In this document: piece by piece, positions 26,601 through 38,692 of the stretch
Position numbering within the stretch: position 1 is the stretch's first letter
Layout: each line of letters starts with the position of its first letter
DNA from: Puffinus mauretanicus
Lineage: Eukaryota > Chordata > Aves > Procellariiformes > Procellariidae
Reading direction: 5' to 3'
Assembly: GCA_023333565.1 (NCBI GenBank)
Contig: JAJKFH010001315.1
Span: 2,766,501-2,830,500 of the forward strand
Length of the DNA stretch: 64,000 bases
Program-made: the position numbers and the translations under genes
Notes under the pieces: generated by a model
Seen by the model: only the letters and a program-made list of their open reading frames with translations
What the model was told of the DNA's origin: nothing
Databases searched by the model: none

Positions 26601-29600
26601 TTCAGAACAACAGAAATCTTTGTCCGTTCCTGCTTACTCTTCGTAACTTCACAAGCATGATTTCAAAGCCTGGCTACAAACAGCCATATAAGATGAGCCA
26701 AAACAATGTTCTCGGAGGGAGAAAAGTGCGTTATGCAAACCAGAAGAAGAGTTGCCTCTTCAGCCAAAGGGTTGTAAAAGGAACAGATCACTTGAACTCT
26801 TTCCATCTAAATCATCTCACATGCTCTTAGCACACAAGCCAGTGTTCTGTGGTTTTAAGCATGCAGAAAGTAAGTTTCCAGTCTCTTCCTATCCATGAAG
26901 CTTCATAGCACTATTTTGGAAAACAAACAGGAATGATACTCCCCTTCATAAAATTGTTGAGAACGTGTTTGTCAACATGATCCATGAAAAACTCAGAAAG
27001 GATTATAACTTTGCATGTTACCTGCTTTTGTGGGAAAGAGACAAGAGAAGGGCCCCTGAACAACTTGCCCCCTTCTCATGACTTCTAAAAGTCCTTTATT
27101 TTGCTGTTAATACCCAGCCTTGCCCTGTATCACTCAGGAGACAGAATAACATGAAATTTGACTTTCCATGAATTAAAACTAAATTTTGAAAACTATGGTT
27201 TTTTTGAAAATACTTTTCTTAAAAAAAAAGCTTAATCTTTTAAGCTCTTGAATCCAACTAATTGTAGAATAAAATAGCTATGTGATTTTTATCACCTTAT
27301 AGGCCCATCTAATCCCTTGTTCTGAAACTAACTGGGTGCAAAACCACTGAAATAGGCCATAAGAATTTTTCATATATTGACGACAAAAAAAAGAAATTTT
27401 AACACAAAGCTCTTCTCTGAGGAGTGAGAGACGCTAACAGGCTGAGGCAGACCTCTGCACTTCCTGAGATTTTCTCATTGCTGGAAGTCCTGTGAATAAG
27501 CCACTACTTGCCATAATAAAAGTCAACATTTCACTGCTTCTCAGAAAGCTGCACACTACTCTTGCACTTCTTAAAAAAAGCAAACAATCTGCAGACATGC
27601 TTTTAAATGTAGCAACGTATGGGTCTCTCCTCCCTAATCACTGGCAATCTCACAACCTTTTCTAGGAGACCATTACTAATGTTTTGCTTCCCCTGGTATT
27701 TTGCATTTGGAATATTCAGATATGAAGACAGCTATATAGTTCATTCAGATCAGGCAAGTTTGCAATCTCTTGTATGGTATATGAAGTTATTTCCATCATA
27801 TACCAGGTAGTATGAAAATAAAAACATTCATGATTGTGGAAGCATTCATATGCTGTGACAATGAAATCCATCTGAACTTTTGTGTTCAGATTTTAGAAGT
27901 GGTGACTGCACCTTCATACCAGGTCACCCAAACTCTTATAATCAAAGCCCCTTCCATAATTCTCACTTCTGTCTCACCGTACAGCTACATGAACCTTAGT
28001 AGTTTTAGCAGCTGAGATTTAAGGCAACCCATATACTTCATCTGAAACAAAGTTACTCCCTGGTTTTGACTGAGGTTAATGTTTGAGACTGAAAGTTCAA
28101 AGTGGTTAGAGCTGAATGAAATAATCAGCTTACATTCACCCAAAAGCTATGAATAAATTGTAGTTGCAGGTTCTGTAATAAATGTTTTACTTAATTCCCA
28201 CCAAAAGCTTGTTTTTCATAAATATCATTGACAGACTACAACCCCGTCATGCAGAAATTATTATTGTGTATAAGATCATGGTTATTCTTAAAAATCAAAC
28301 TGGGTTCACAGTGAACAATAGATTTTAGGTCACCCATGTTTAAGAAGTCTTTGTGAAATTCATGCAGTTCCCAACCAAAAAAATTGTACACTTTGTACTT
28401 GCTTCCCCCTTCTTCAGATTCTTTTTCTGAAGGGAAGTAATTTGATATAATGTGCTTTGAATGAAGGATTCAAAGCAATTTATGATCTATACCTAGACAA
28501 CTTTGCTTAAAGCACAGTGATAAAAGCTGTGTCATTTGTTAAAAAGAAGGTTTTATTAATGAAAGTAACCACTGTTGTCACCAGTGTCTCTGGAATATCT
28601 TCTCTTAATGAGTTGATTCCAGGTGTCTTACTTTCTGGAGTAGTTTAAATAGTATAAGTAAACATACACTGCACAGTGTTAATATTTAGGCAGCTGCTTG
28701 GATGATTATTTGTATAAATCATTACGTTTTTGTGGCAGTTGAGCCTTGATCTAGGTCCCAGCTAAGCTGCAGCTTTTTAATGTAATAATGTTTCACCTGA
28801 ATGGTAAAAAATGCAGTACATTACACTATCTGTTTGCTATTTATTTCTGAACTAACTCTGCAGTTCTTTTATTGCAGCAGGAAGTTTGCCTCAGTGAAAA
28901 TCACAAAACTGAGCTTCAGTGTAGGGCAAAAATTGGAAAGCCGTGCCTTCTAGCACCAGTCAACAACAAGCATTGTACAGACCGACCTGAAGCAGAGAAA
29001 CTGCCACAGTCTTTAGACTTTAATGAGGCTGCATGTCAGCATATGTATAGGAGACACTTTGTTCAGAGAGCTCTGCAAAACAAGGACCTCAGGAAGGGAA
29101 AGGGCTGAAGAATTGCTTTAGGCTAAAGATGAAAGGTGTATGTATTCAAATACAAATCCTTTTTCCAGGCAAGGTTCCTTCATGTTAAAGACAGTATCTG
29201 TTCGATTTTACGTGTGTCTTTACAATGAAAATGGTATTTGAAGTACAGTTATTCCTAATGTAATTTGCAGAATGTACATTATCAGACAATCAAGATCACA
29301 ATTTTTCTTTTTTTACCTTAAGTTTCATGAAATGCACACGTTAATCTATCCCAACTCTGTGCCTTCAACAGTCCTTCCTATATGGGAACCCTTGAGGTGA
29401 ATTAAGTTTTCAAAGCACAGTTGTGAAGGTTCAGATTCAGATATCCTTCCTTCTAGAACCCTCAACAAATGTCTATGTTGAGAACCAGTCTCCCACTACA
29501 TCATTGTATTTCTGTCCTAAACCTCAGGGCTGGGTACATAAACACGTCTGCATGTGCAGCACTAACAGTGTTTTTCAGTTTCCAGTCATGCTTACTTCCC

Positions 29601-32600
29601 CAAAATCCTTTCAGTTCTGGTTTTAGTGATTTTTAGCTATTTTCTGTATTATCTATTACTTGTATTATATATTGTCTCTGCATAAACTCTGGAATGCCTA
29701 GACCAAGAATAACCATCCTTTCTGATGCAGTAAGCTTTCTCCTAAAAACTTTGCATGCTCAAGTGCCACAAGACATAGATGACAAAGCTCTCTTGGGTAC
29801 AGCGACAGGTCGCTACAGGAATAATGCAAAGGAGGAAAATTCTGATTGCTTTTCCAGTGTCTCTCCACTCCTCTCTGAAGTGGGACTTGTCAGGCAACTG
29901 AGATCAAAGAATGATCTCAAACCTGCTGGTATCACAGTGGATTATGAAGTTAAAGTGTACCAAACAACCAGACATCCATAAGCAGCTTGAAGCACCAAAA
30001 TTACCACTTGTGGAGCACAGGTTACACAGAACAACATTTATTTACACACAGTCCTCAGTCACGAAATGACTTCACTATCGTTCTACTTTAATTGCCTGAC
30101 TAATTTAATACTGTTGAGTATCTGGAGCGCTGTAGTTCGATGGACAACAAAGTAACAGTACCTTTTCAAAAGTCAGTAAAGTACTTGCAAGTGAAATAAT
30201 AACTATTCTAAAACTGGCATTTTAACCAACTGATTTTGCATTATTGTACATACAGCCAACTAGATTCACCTAAAAGAGTAAAAGCTAGTCATTGCAACAA
30301 CTACTTGGTCATTGTAATTATGGCAAAGATCAGCTTGTTTATCAAAATGATGAAAAAGTAATAATGGCTTTCTCAAGTGTGCTGGTAAGAGAGTGGTGCA
30401 GATACATTTTTAAAGATATGTGACTGGGAAGAACAAGAATTATTTTTTTAAAAATTGAGGAAAATATATTTGCTTAAAATAGACAATTTTCTACATCTTT
30501 AGAAATGAGCACTCAATTGATATTTTCCTTCATTAGTAAATGAAGACAGTATTTCTACATTGCAATCCAAAAACTCACTCAAGACAAATGGTTTAAACCC
30601 AGTATAACATCATTCACATAACATCATTAAATTTGCACTGATTATAAAGAAAGGTATCTCAAGTATCTTAAAACAGAAGTGTTAAAATACTCTCTACTTG
30701 TATTGCCTCCTGTGAACTACTGAATTCCTTGCTTGCTTTCTAAATAACCATCTACATTAACACAGATGTTCTTGTTACCTTCTTGTGTTGCTACTGAATT
30801 GGCAAGATCAAAGAGCAATGGATAAATAAACAATATTCCTAATGTCTTTAGTAATTAAGCACTGCAATTACTGCAGAAAGTACACCACACCCTTTTAGTT
30901 CACCTCCCAGACAAAAGTTCCATTAGAAATGATAACTCTTGCTGCTTTCTTTTAAGTGGTCTTTTAAACACTTTAATGGTTGTGAAATCTAATTGAAAAA
31001 TTGAGGGGGGTGGGGTTTGTTTGAGTTTTGTGGTTTTTTAGCTTTGTTTTTTTTTTTTCCTTGAATTACCCAATCTGAATTGTTTGGAGGCCAAGCTTTA
31101 TTTGTTTGAATGAAGTTTCTGTCATTAAAAATCAAGTTCAAATTGCACTGATGTTTTAATGCACTAGGTGGCATAATGATATTCACATTAGAGCAAATTA
31201 AATGCTTTACTACCATCCAGGTACTTAGCTGGATAATAGAAGCCACCCTTTCTGCCAGATAAGAAGTCCTATGGTAATTTCTGTAATGATAGGAATGCTA
31301 ATATTGTTAACCCTCTTTTTGTTCTTTGTGACAGTACTTCAAATTTTGAAAGAAAAAAAAAAATCATTCTTGTTTAAAGACGACAATATAAAAAACTGGA
31401 GTGCTGTTCACATCAAAATACTGGTCATCTGATCCATGCACTTTACATTGATTCCCTATCGTCAGAATATCTTGTTGCTTTTAAATAGGTGCACAAGAAG
31501 GGTGAAAAGAGAGTACAGAGAGTAGTAAGACTTTCTTGTTTACTATCCTTCCTCAGCTCTGTAAACTGGCAAACCTGGGCTGTCACCAGCTGATAGATTA
31601 TTTACAGATGACATAGCATTGTACCGGCCTGTGTTGTTTAGCCTCCATTAGCACTTAGAAGGACATAAACCTCCTTGCAGACAAAATTTCTTTATTTCTT
31701 TTCATATATGAAATATCCCATTCTCCCCCACCAGAAACCCAGGCATGTACTGGACCCACATAACATATGGATCCTCAGCAACACAATTTTAGGCAAAGAA
31801 GTTGACAAGTGATAACCAAATAGTTCTGTCATAAACCTGTCTGTTCAGTCAGGTGAGTAGGGTTAATGTCCAGCCCCTCACGTTGCAGACTTTGGTTTTT
31901 CCAAGACATGACTTAAGAATTGAAGGCCAAGGTGAAAAATGAACTACTGAAAGCAGTGGTAGGGATTTCAGTTAAAAATCCTTTAAACCCTACCCCATTC
32001 CTGATTGTGACAAAGTTTACCCTGAGCAATTTTACTTGTGATCAACATTAAAGTAGATCAAAGACATATGAGCTTGAGAGTTGTCACTTTTTCTAGGACT
32101 CCTGTTTCATCAGCTTTGATATGAGCCACATTAAATGCATGTTGACACTGCCAGGAATTGGACCAGGTGAGTTGAATCAATCTTTTCCATTTCTAACTCT
32201 ATTAATTCCACTATTATAGTGGACATAATGAAAGATCCTTTTAGACTGATTCTGGTGTCAGTTTGAACCAGCATTATGTCAAAAAAAATTTAAGTCATCT
32301 TCATTTACTGTAAGCTCAGAGACTTGCTTTTTGCTGCAGATGTTCTGTCACAGTTTGCTTGAATTCTGGGCAGTAAATTACAAGATACGTCAATGTAAAG
32401 TGGCAGTGAAATCATTTATCATTAACTTGAAGAGGCCATTATTCAGCTGTGGAAGATGACCGTTTTATGAAATACAAAGGATGAGATCATGATTTAGTGA
32501 CCAGAAGTGTTCATTTTCCAAAACACAGCAGTATGTAGTGACAGTGAGAAAGGAACGGAGCCTAAGCAGTTGATATAATTTTATCTGGATAATGTTTTGA

Positions 32601-33135
32601 TGTTTGCCACCCCAGTTAAAATTGGCTTTTATGAGACTTGTTGCTGATTAGCAGACACATTTTTCTATTGGCTAGCTGCTATATGTGTCCCAGTTCTTTC
32701 TGTGCAATTACAACTCTCACAAGTTACTGCAGTACCACAAGCAGGTGCCCTGCCTGAGCGTCAGGAAAGGATTTAAAGAGGTATAAAGCTTTCTGTCTTT
32801 AAGGGTTATTTGAAACATTGGCGTTCCTAAACAAACACTTCAAAGAGTCCAGAAATTATAAGTTCCCTAGTTTTTTGACGTAGTCACTATTGTATTTACC
32901 TGTTTTATGAAAACTATCCCCACTTAGAAAGCTTATTTGTGCAAGCAACTGAATAGGATAATGTTATGGCTGGGACTAATTTTTTAAAGACTGAAGATGT
33001 GTTCAAGCACAGAAAAAATGAGCATAGTATGGAGCACAGTATCGAACACCACCAAGTTTTCAATTCCTAGAAGAGATTAAAGACAGGACTTCTCTGTTTT
33101 ATGAAGCAGTCGGTAAAGAATGCTGAAGTGCCTAC
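20698..33135 (-). other. Right part of the 30.9-kb INSC intron
   Basis: This is AT-rich intronic sequence between CR1 copy 1 and the exon at 33136-33261. It holds only simple repeats (TTA units near 23873-23891, GTT units near 25840-25862, and A/T runs). The longest open frames, at 26477-26830, 28872-29108 and 29694-29981 on the plus strand, match no family I recognise and lack convincing splice borders. I see no RNA gene. Confidence 0.8.
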
Positions 33136-33261
33136 CTTTTCCAGCTGGTGCATCCCTTCCTCTACGCAGCAAATGGATGCCAGTGTTCTCAGCGTCTGGG
33201 GATAAAGGCACCTGAAACAATCCTGGCGACAGATCTTAAAGAGAGCAACTACACCTCCTTC
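33136..33261 (-). CDS. INSC: INSC coding exon (armadillo-region part)
   Basis: The exon is 126 nt, 42 complete codons, phase 0 at both ends. The acceptor is the minus-strand gccctgcag and the donor is AAG|GTAGGC. The peptide begins EGGVVALFKICRQDCFRCLY, continues PQTLRTLASICCVEEG and ends MHQLEK. Human INSC has EGGVVALFKVCRQDSFRCLY, PQALRTLASICCVEEG and VHQLEK at the same place. It joins the exon at 41749 (ending IIAK) to the exon at 2276 (beginning VDG), reproducing the human order IIAKEGG...LEKVDG. The symmetric phase means that skipping it would keep the frame. Confidence 0.97.
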
Positions 33262-35291
33262 CTGCAGGGCAAAACCAAAAATCAGAAAAGCAGCACTGAA
33301 TGTTTCCCTCGTGTTTAAATGAGATTGGGATGGGGGGCAAATTCCTTCAGTAATTTGTCCAAATTAGCTATCATCACAACACCAACAAAGAGGATGTTAA
33401 GCTCACACAGAGAACTCAAGTTGATTAATGCTTAAACACTAAGTGATGAAAAAGTAATATAGCCTCAGTGGGAGGTGTGCTTAAGTGATTGACTTTTACC
33501 AATTACAAGCACAATTTAAATTAAACCTGACATTCATGCGAAAATTACAAAGAATTATCAATAGGCAGCAATTGGAATGACATTTAAGTGACAGTTCAAC
33601 CGTATGCTATCAGTTTAAAACAGATTTTTGTTAGCATATATTTCCCATTCCTCTACATTTCTGAGCTCCATACAATATTTACTTAATGCTAAAATATGAA
33701 AGAGAAGGTCATACGATTGAAGAGCTACTGAAAATAATGTGGAAATAGCTGTCAAGTTCTATACAGATGCAATCCATATCTTCATCGTCTAATAGATAAA
33801 ATTTGCATTCCTATACTTTTTTTCTTTAAATACAGCAATAATGACAAAGATTTGAGTACATATACATCCTTACAGTAGCTATCCTTAATAATTTCTAACA
33901 CAGCTTGTAAACATATAAGTGTTAGCAAAGTTCACATAGTAAAATGGAAAGATATTAACAAATACAGACAATACATGCACTTCATGTGATGGGGGTTTTT
34001 TGGATTGTCCTACATTTCAAAATGTTATGCGATCAGGTAGAGTACAGATGCTTTATATTATGTAAGAGCAGATACATAATGAAGAGGAAAGCATTTAAAA
34101 TATTAATGACAGATGAAAGATCTCAGATTAAAGTATTCAGATTACACTAGTGAATTAAAAATAGCTGGCATCATGGACCAAGTGTAATATACACCCTTCT
34201 TTTTAAGCCTGTTTCAGTAGCCTCTCTATAAATATATTTTTCAGATTCACAGAAGTAATCTTTTTCTCCTCAACCATTTGTGTTATTTGAAAGCTCAACA
34301 GGTTGTACTGGCATAAAACCTCCAGACTACAATTCAGACTTCACTCATTGTCAGAATTCTACATTTTTGTACTAGTTCTGCTGGAATAGAGTAGAGAATA
34401 ATAGAGCAAGCAAAGCTGTCTGTTCAGTCTAACAAAAATATATACCAATTTATAAGAAAATTAGAATTAGACAAAATTAACACCTGAATATATTTTGAAG
34501 ATAGAAGTTTTATATTACGACTTTACACATGTATATGTAATTTCTCCGAGATCACTGAAAACAGTAGGCTTACTGAGGTTTGCTAAGAGTAAAATTTATT
34601 TCTGGAATTGTAAGAAGTGCACACGTATCTGTACGAGTTATTTTATGTCTAGTACTGCTATATATAACATACTGCAGAAAGACATTTCTGAGCCTTTAAA
34701 AAAAAATGCAGTACACTAACAAAAAGTTTCAGTCATGTTTTTCCTTCCACAAAAGGATATTGATATTTCACCCAAGAAGTAATTAAATTACCTACGAAAA
34801 AATATAGAAAAAAGCTATTAAAGTGTTGCCCCCAAACCTAAGGTAACTGGGATTTTTTTTTTTATTATCAGTTTGAAAGTCCCCACAGTTCAGTGGAATC
34901 AGAGATGATCTGACAACAGTAATAAAGCTCAAGTGATGTTGGCACATTTGCTTCAAGCTTTCTGCATGACAAATGGGTGCCCTGCTTTTGCCTCTGATGG
35001 ACAGGAAGTGATTTATCACTGCATTTGTCAGGAGGAGATCTAAACTGTTTATTTTGTGTCCCGTGTGCCATTACCAAGCTGTAAAATATTGATCACAAGT
35101 AACGAACCTAGAGAACTGTAAGTGAAATATGGAATAGGTAGGAAATACTGAGCCTAATTCTGTGGTTTTCTGTCAAAAACACTCCCCTTCACCGGGATCT
35201 CAGCTTTCCCCAGAATTTATTCACCTTTTTCAAGATTCATCTGCTGTATCTTTTGCAATGATGACTAAACTATTCCATCTGACAGGGATAC
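33262..35291 (-). other. INSC intron, part upstream of the LTR cluster in plus coordinates
   Basis: This is AT-rich sequence of the 8.5-kb intron lying between the exon at 33261 and the first LTR. I see no recognised exon, RNA gene or interspersed repeat. The open frames at 34792-35077 have no support. Confidence 0.75.
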
Positions 35292-35889
35292 TGTCATGGT
35301 TTAACCCCAGCCAGCAACTAAGCCCCACACAGCCACTTGCCCCCTCAGCCCCGGTGGGATGGGGGAAGAGAATCAGAAGAGTAAAAGTGAGAAAACTCGT
35401 GGGCTGAGATAAAGACAGTTTAATAGGTAAAGCAAAGGCCGCACACACAAGCAAAGCAAAACAAGGAATTCATTCACTGCTTCCCACTGGCAGGCAAGTG
35501 TTCAGCCATCTCCAGGACAGCAGGGCTCCATCACGCATAACAGTTACTTGAGAAGATAAAACGCCATCGCTCCGAACGTCCCCCGCTTCCTTCTTCTTTC
35601 CCCAGCCTTATTATGGTGAGCATGACGTCATATGGTATGGAACGTCCCTTTGGTCAGTTGGGGTCAGCTGTCCCAGCTGTGTCCCCTCCCAACTTATTGT
35701 GCACCCCCAGCCTGCTCGCTGGTGGGGTGAGGTGAGAAGCAGAAAAGGCCTTGACTCTGTGTAAGCCCTGCTCAGCAGGAACTAAAACATCCCTGTGTTA
35801 TCAATACTGTTTTCAGCACAAATCCAAAACATAGCCCCATACTAGCTACTATAAAGAAAATTAACTCTATCCCAGCCAAAACCAGCACA
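35292..35889 (-). mobile_element. Solo LTR 1, ERVL-like endogenous retrovirus family, 598 bp
   Basis: This is a solo long terminal repeat on the minus strand, sense to INSC. The plus-strand copy starts tgtcatggtttaacc and ends ccaaaaccagcaca, giving TG...CA ends in the LTR's own direction. It is flanked by a perfect 5-bp duplication, GATAC (35287-35291 and 35890-35894). A 5-bp duplication is typical of ERVL-type insertions. An intact TGACGTCA (CRE-like) is at 35623-35630, and an ATTAAA polyadenylation signal in LTR orientation is at 35424-35419. The TATA position seen in LTR 2 is degraded here. No internal retroviral sequence adjoins it, so it arose by LTR-LTR recombination. Confidence 0.93.
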
Positions 35890-36972
35890 GATACACATAA
35901 ATTGGTCAAATGGGTAAACAGTACCATTCAGACAAAGAAACATAACAGCACTGAGCTTTGCTTGCTTTGGAGATTAACTTGCACCTTTCCAAAAGCTCCC
36001 GATATGTCTAAGCATGCTTTCATTTATCCTTTGCAGACTTTTGGTCAAAAACTGGAAATACCAAAATCACACATGAAATGCTGCTCTTGCTGCAATTCAA
36101 GTTTCATTTGGGACAGGCTTCACATACTCTGTGAAGCAGTATCTGAAAAAGAGCAAACTTGCTTTACTGCTTGATGACCTGCTTCTCTCCTATGTTGGAT
36201 CAATAGGAATTCAATTTCCTGGAGACATCCCTAAGATGCTGTTCAGAAGGGCTAGCAGTAGGTAACAAAATCACCTGAAATACAATCACAAAATATGTGA
36301 AGGAGGCGATGAGTATAAAAAGCCCCACTGTACATAGTGAGTTGAGTGAATAAAGAGAGGAGAGAAAAGGCATCCAACTCTAAGGTGTAACATTTTGCAG
36401 TTTCAGCCTAAAATGACTCAAAGTGCAGTCAATGCTCATCAAGCCTTTCGTCATGGAGGACAACATTTATAATTAGCTTGAAAGATGATCTCTGAAGAAA
36501 TATTCATAGTAAATGCTTGCTGGAAAAGGAACTGATGTACAAAGAAGGTAAAGCCAAGACGTATTAGAAGCTTCTCAGAGCAAGTGATCTGCTGCACATC
36601 CATATGGGACTCAAATAGTCAAGCATTCTCCAGAGAAGGTTGTGATAAGCAGGTATACCTATCTTCATTATAATTTCTGCCTCTCTTTTAGGAGACTGTT
36701 ATTATAGCACCCCGTTTAATAGAGATGATATTAGACTAATCATCATCAGTGAAATGGATTTACTAACAAAGACCTTTTTTCTGTACCATTGCGTCCCAGC
36801 ATTTATTTGTTGTAAGTCTGGAACTGATTTTTACCGATTCTTCTGGTTGGTACAAAGCCAAATCAATTTAGAACCAGTCTACTTCAAGTAATGCTAATTT
36901 TTGACAAGCACTCAAGTCCACTCAAAATGTATAATTTCTGGTTTTTAGTGTCTCCTTATGTTCTCAGAACAT
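35890..36972 (-). other. INSC intron between LTR 1 and LTR 2
   Basis: About 1.1 kb of ordinary AT-rich intron separates two independent LTR insertions. Each LTR has its own target duplication, so this is not internal proviral DNA. I recognise nothing else in it. Confidence 0.75.
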
Positions 36973-37488
36973 TGTCCTGGTTCCAGCTGGGACAGGGTTA
37001 ACTTTCTTCCCAGTAGCTTGGGGGGTGTGCTGTGTTTTGGGTTCGGTGTGAAAGGAGCGTTGATGGCCCACTGATGCCCCATTGATGCTTTTGGCTGTTG
37101 CTGGGTGATGCTTGCACCGGGAGGGGGGAGCGCAGCCGGGGTGGCGGACCCAGCTGGCCAATGGGGTATTCTATACCATGTGACATCATGCTCAGTATAA
37201 AAACCAGGTGTGTGGGGGGGCTCGCCCCCCGTTCTGACACGCGGTCGGCGGTCGGTGAGCGGTTGTGTCGTGCATTGCCTGTTTTGTGTATTCTGTTACT
37301 GTTGTTGTTCTCATTGTTATTTTACTGTTCTACTTAGTTTTATTTCAATTATTAAACTGTTTTTATCTCAACCCGGGAGCTTTTCCTACTTGTGCCCTCC
37401 TGATTCTCTCCCCCATCCCACCGGGGCGGGGGGGTGATCGAGCGGCTGCGTGGCGTTTATTTTTGCTGGCTGGGGTTAAACCACGACA
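36973..37488 (+). mobile_element. Solo LTR 2, ERVL-like family, 516 bp, CpG-rich
   Basis: This solo LTR is on the plus strand, antisense to INSC. It starts tgtcctggttccagc and ends ttaaaccacgaca. It is bounded by a perfect 5-bp duplication, AACAT (36968-36972 and 37489-37493). The element keeps a promoter-like layout: TGACATCA (one change from the CRE-like octamer) at 37181-37188, TATAAAAA at 37196-37203, a CpG-rich stretch just downstream, and ATTAAA at 37351-37356. It retains more CpG dinucleotides than LTRs 1 and 3, suggesting a younger or differently derived copy. Open frames crossing it on both strands (such as 37098-37337 and 36998-37240) are not genes. Confidence 0.94.
37181..37203 (+). 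promoter_or_regulatory. LTR 2 core promoter motifs (CRE-like and TATA)
   Basis: TGACATCA at 37181-37188 is followed by CTCAG and then TATAAAAA at 37196-37203. The spacing and order recur in LTR 3 on the minus strand. If active, transcription would run antisense to INSC. No direct evidence of activity is available from sequence. Confidence 0.55.
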
Positions 37489-37571
37489 AACATGAAGATA
37501 GAGTTTTAATAACCAAGACTAATTTATAATTTTTAATATGAAAGCTCCCAGAACCAAAACCTAATAGATGT

Positions 37572-38505
37572 AATCATAGAATCAAAGAATAGCTTGGGTT
37601 GGAAGGGACCTTTAAAGGTCATCTAGTCCGACCCCCCTGCCATGGGCAGGGACATCTTCAACTAGATCAGGTTGCTCAGAGCCCCATCCAACCTGACCTT
37701 GAATGTTCCCAGGGATGGGGCATCTACCACCTCTCTGGGAAACCTGGTCCAGTGTTTCACCACCCTCATTGTGAAACATTTCTTCCTTCTATCTAGTTTG
37801 AATCTACCCTCTTTCAGTTTAAAACCATTCCCCCTTGTCCTATAGCTACAGACCCTACTAAAAAGTCTGTCCCCATCTTTCTTATAAGCCCCCTTTAAGT
37901 ACTGACAGGCTGCAATAACGTCTCCCCGAAGCCTTCTCTTCTCCAGCCTTCTCCAACTCTCAGCCTGTCCTCATAGGAGAGGTGTTCCACCCCCCTGATC
38001 ACTTTTGTGGCCCTCCTCTGGACCCGCTCCAACAGGTCCATGTCTTTCTTGTGCTGAAGACTCCAGAGCTGGACGCAGTACTGCAGGGGGGGGTCTTACC
38101 AGAGCAGAGGAGAGGGGCAGAATCACCTCCCTTGACCTGCTGGCCACGCTTCTTTTGATGCAGCCCGGACCTTGCACTTGGACTTGTTGAACCTCATGAG
38201 GTTCACACGGGCCCACTTCTTGTCCTTGTCCAGGTCCCTCTGGATGGCATCCCGTCCCTCAGGCGTGTCAACCACACCACTCAGCTTAGAGTCATCTGCA
38301 AATTCGCTGAGGGTGCACTCGATCCCACTTCTACGTCTCTGATGAAGATATTAAACAGTACTGGTGCCAATATGGACCCCTGAGGGACACCACTCATCCC
38401 TGATCTCCATCCAGACACTGAGCCATTGACCACTACTACCTTCTGGATGCGACCATCCAGCCAATTCCTCATCCACCGAACAGTCCATCCATCAAATCCA
38501 TACAT
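37572..38505 (-). mobile_element. CR1 LINE, 5'-truncated copy 2, internally deleted
   Basis: This is a second CR1 fragment of the same subfamily as copy 1, sense to INSC and lying between LTR 2 and LTR 3. The 3' end is at 37572 (aatcatagaatcaaag on the plus strand), with the same 3' UTR and reverse-transcriptase C-terminal sequence. Compared with copy 1 it lacks about 155 bp: after gcagccc near 38165 it jumps to ggaccttgcacttgg, corresponding to roughly 20062-20218 of copy 1. A second small loss is near 37945. The FADD region is also frame-disrupted. The 5' truncation point is near 38505, within sequence equivalent to about 20545 of copy 1. Confidence 0.94.
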
Positions 38506-38562
38506 CCATAACGTAATTAAAACAAAAATAAAAATGCATACATCCATAATGTAATAAAAAAA
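38499..38562. repeat. Imperfect 38-bp tandem duplication at the CR1 copy 2 5' junction
   Basis: The 13-mer catacatccataa occurs at 38499-38511 and 38537-38549. Each is followed by a gtaat-plus-A-rich stretch. The first copy overlaps the 5' boundary of CR1 copy 2, so the duplication may have formed at or after that insertion. Confidence 0.7.
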
Positions 38563-38692
38563 GACTTTTGTTAATACATCCCTGCAATGCAACCCCAGAC
38601 AACGATACAGCAAGTTAGTCACATTGTTTGATGCTTAAGTATGTGTCATAAGGCTTCACAGAGGAGTATTTTAGCAACATTTGGTTCGAAAC

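Noticed and set aside
26477..26830. 117-codon plus-strand open frame within the large INSC intron
   Set aside because: No recognised motif, promoter or splice support.
28872..29108. 78-codon plus-strand frame after a possible acceptor (tttattgcag)
   Set aside because: There is one acceptor-like site only; no fitting donor and no recognised family.
29694..29981. 95-codon hydrophilic plus-strand open frame
   Set aside because: It looks protein-like in composition but has no acceptor/donor pair, no recognised homology and no neighbouring exons.
36998..37337. Proline- and cysteine-rich open frames on both strands
   Set aside because: They lie wholly within solo LTR 2 and owe their length to its high G+C content.
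35292..37488. A full provirus bounded by LTR 1 and LTR 2
   Set aside because: The LTRs are in opposite orientation, each has its own 5-bp duplication, and the 1.1 kb between them shows no retroviral coding sequence.
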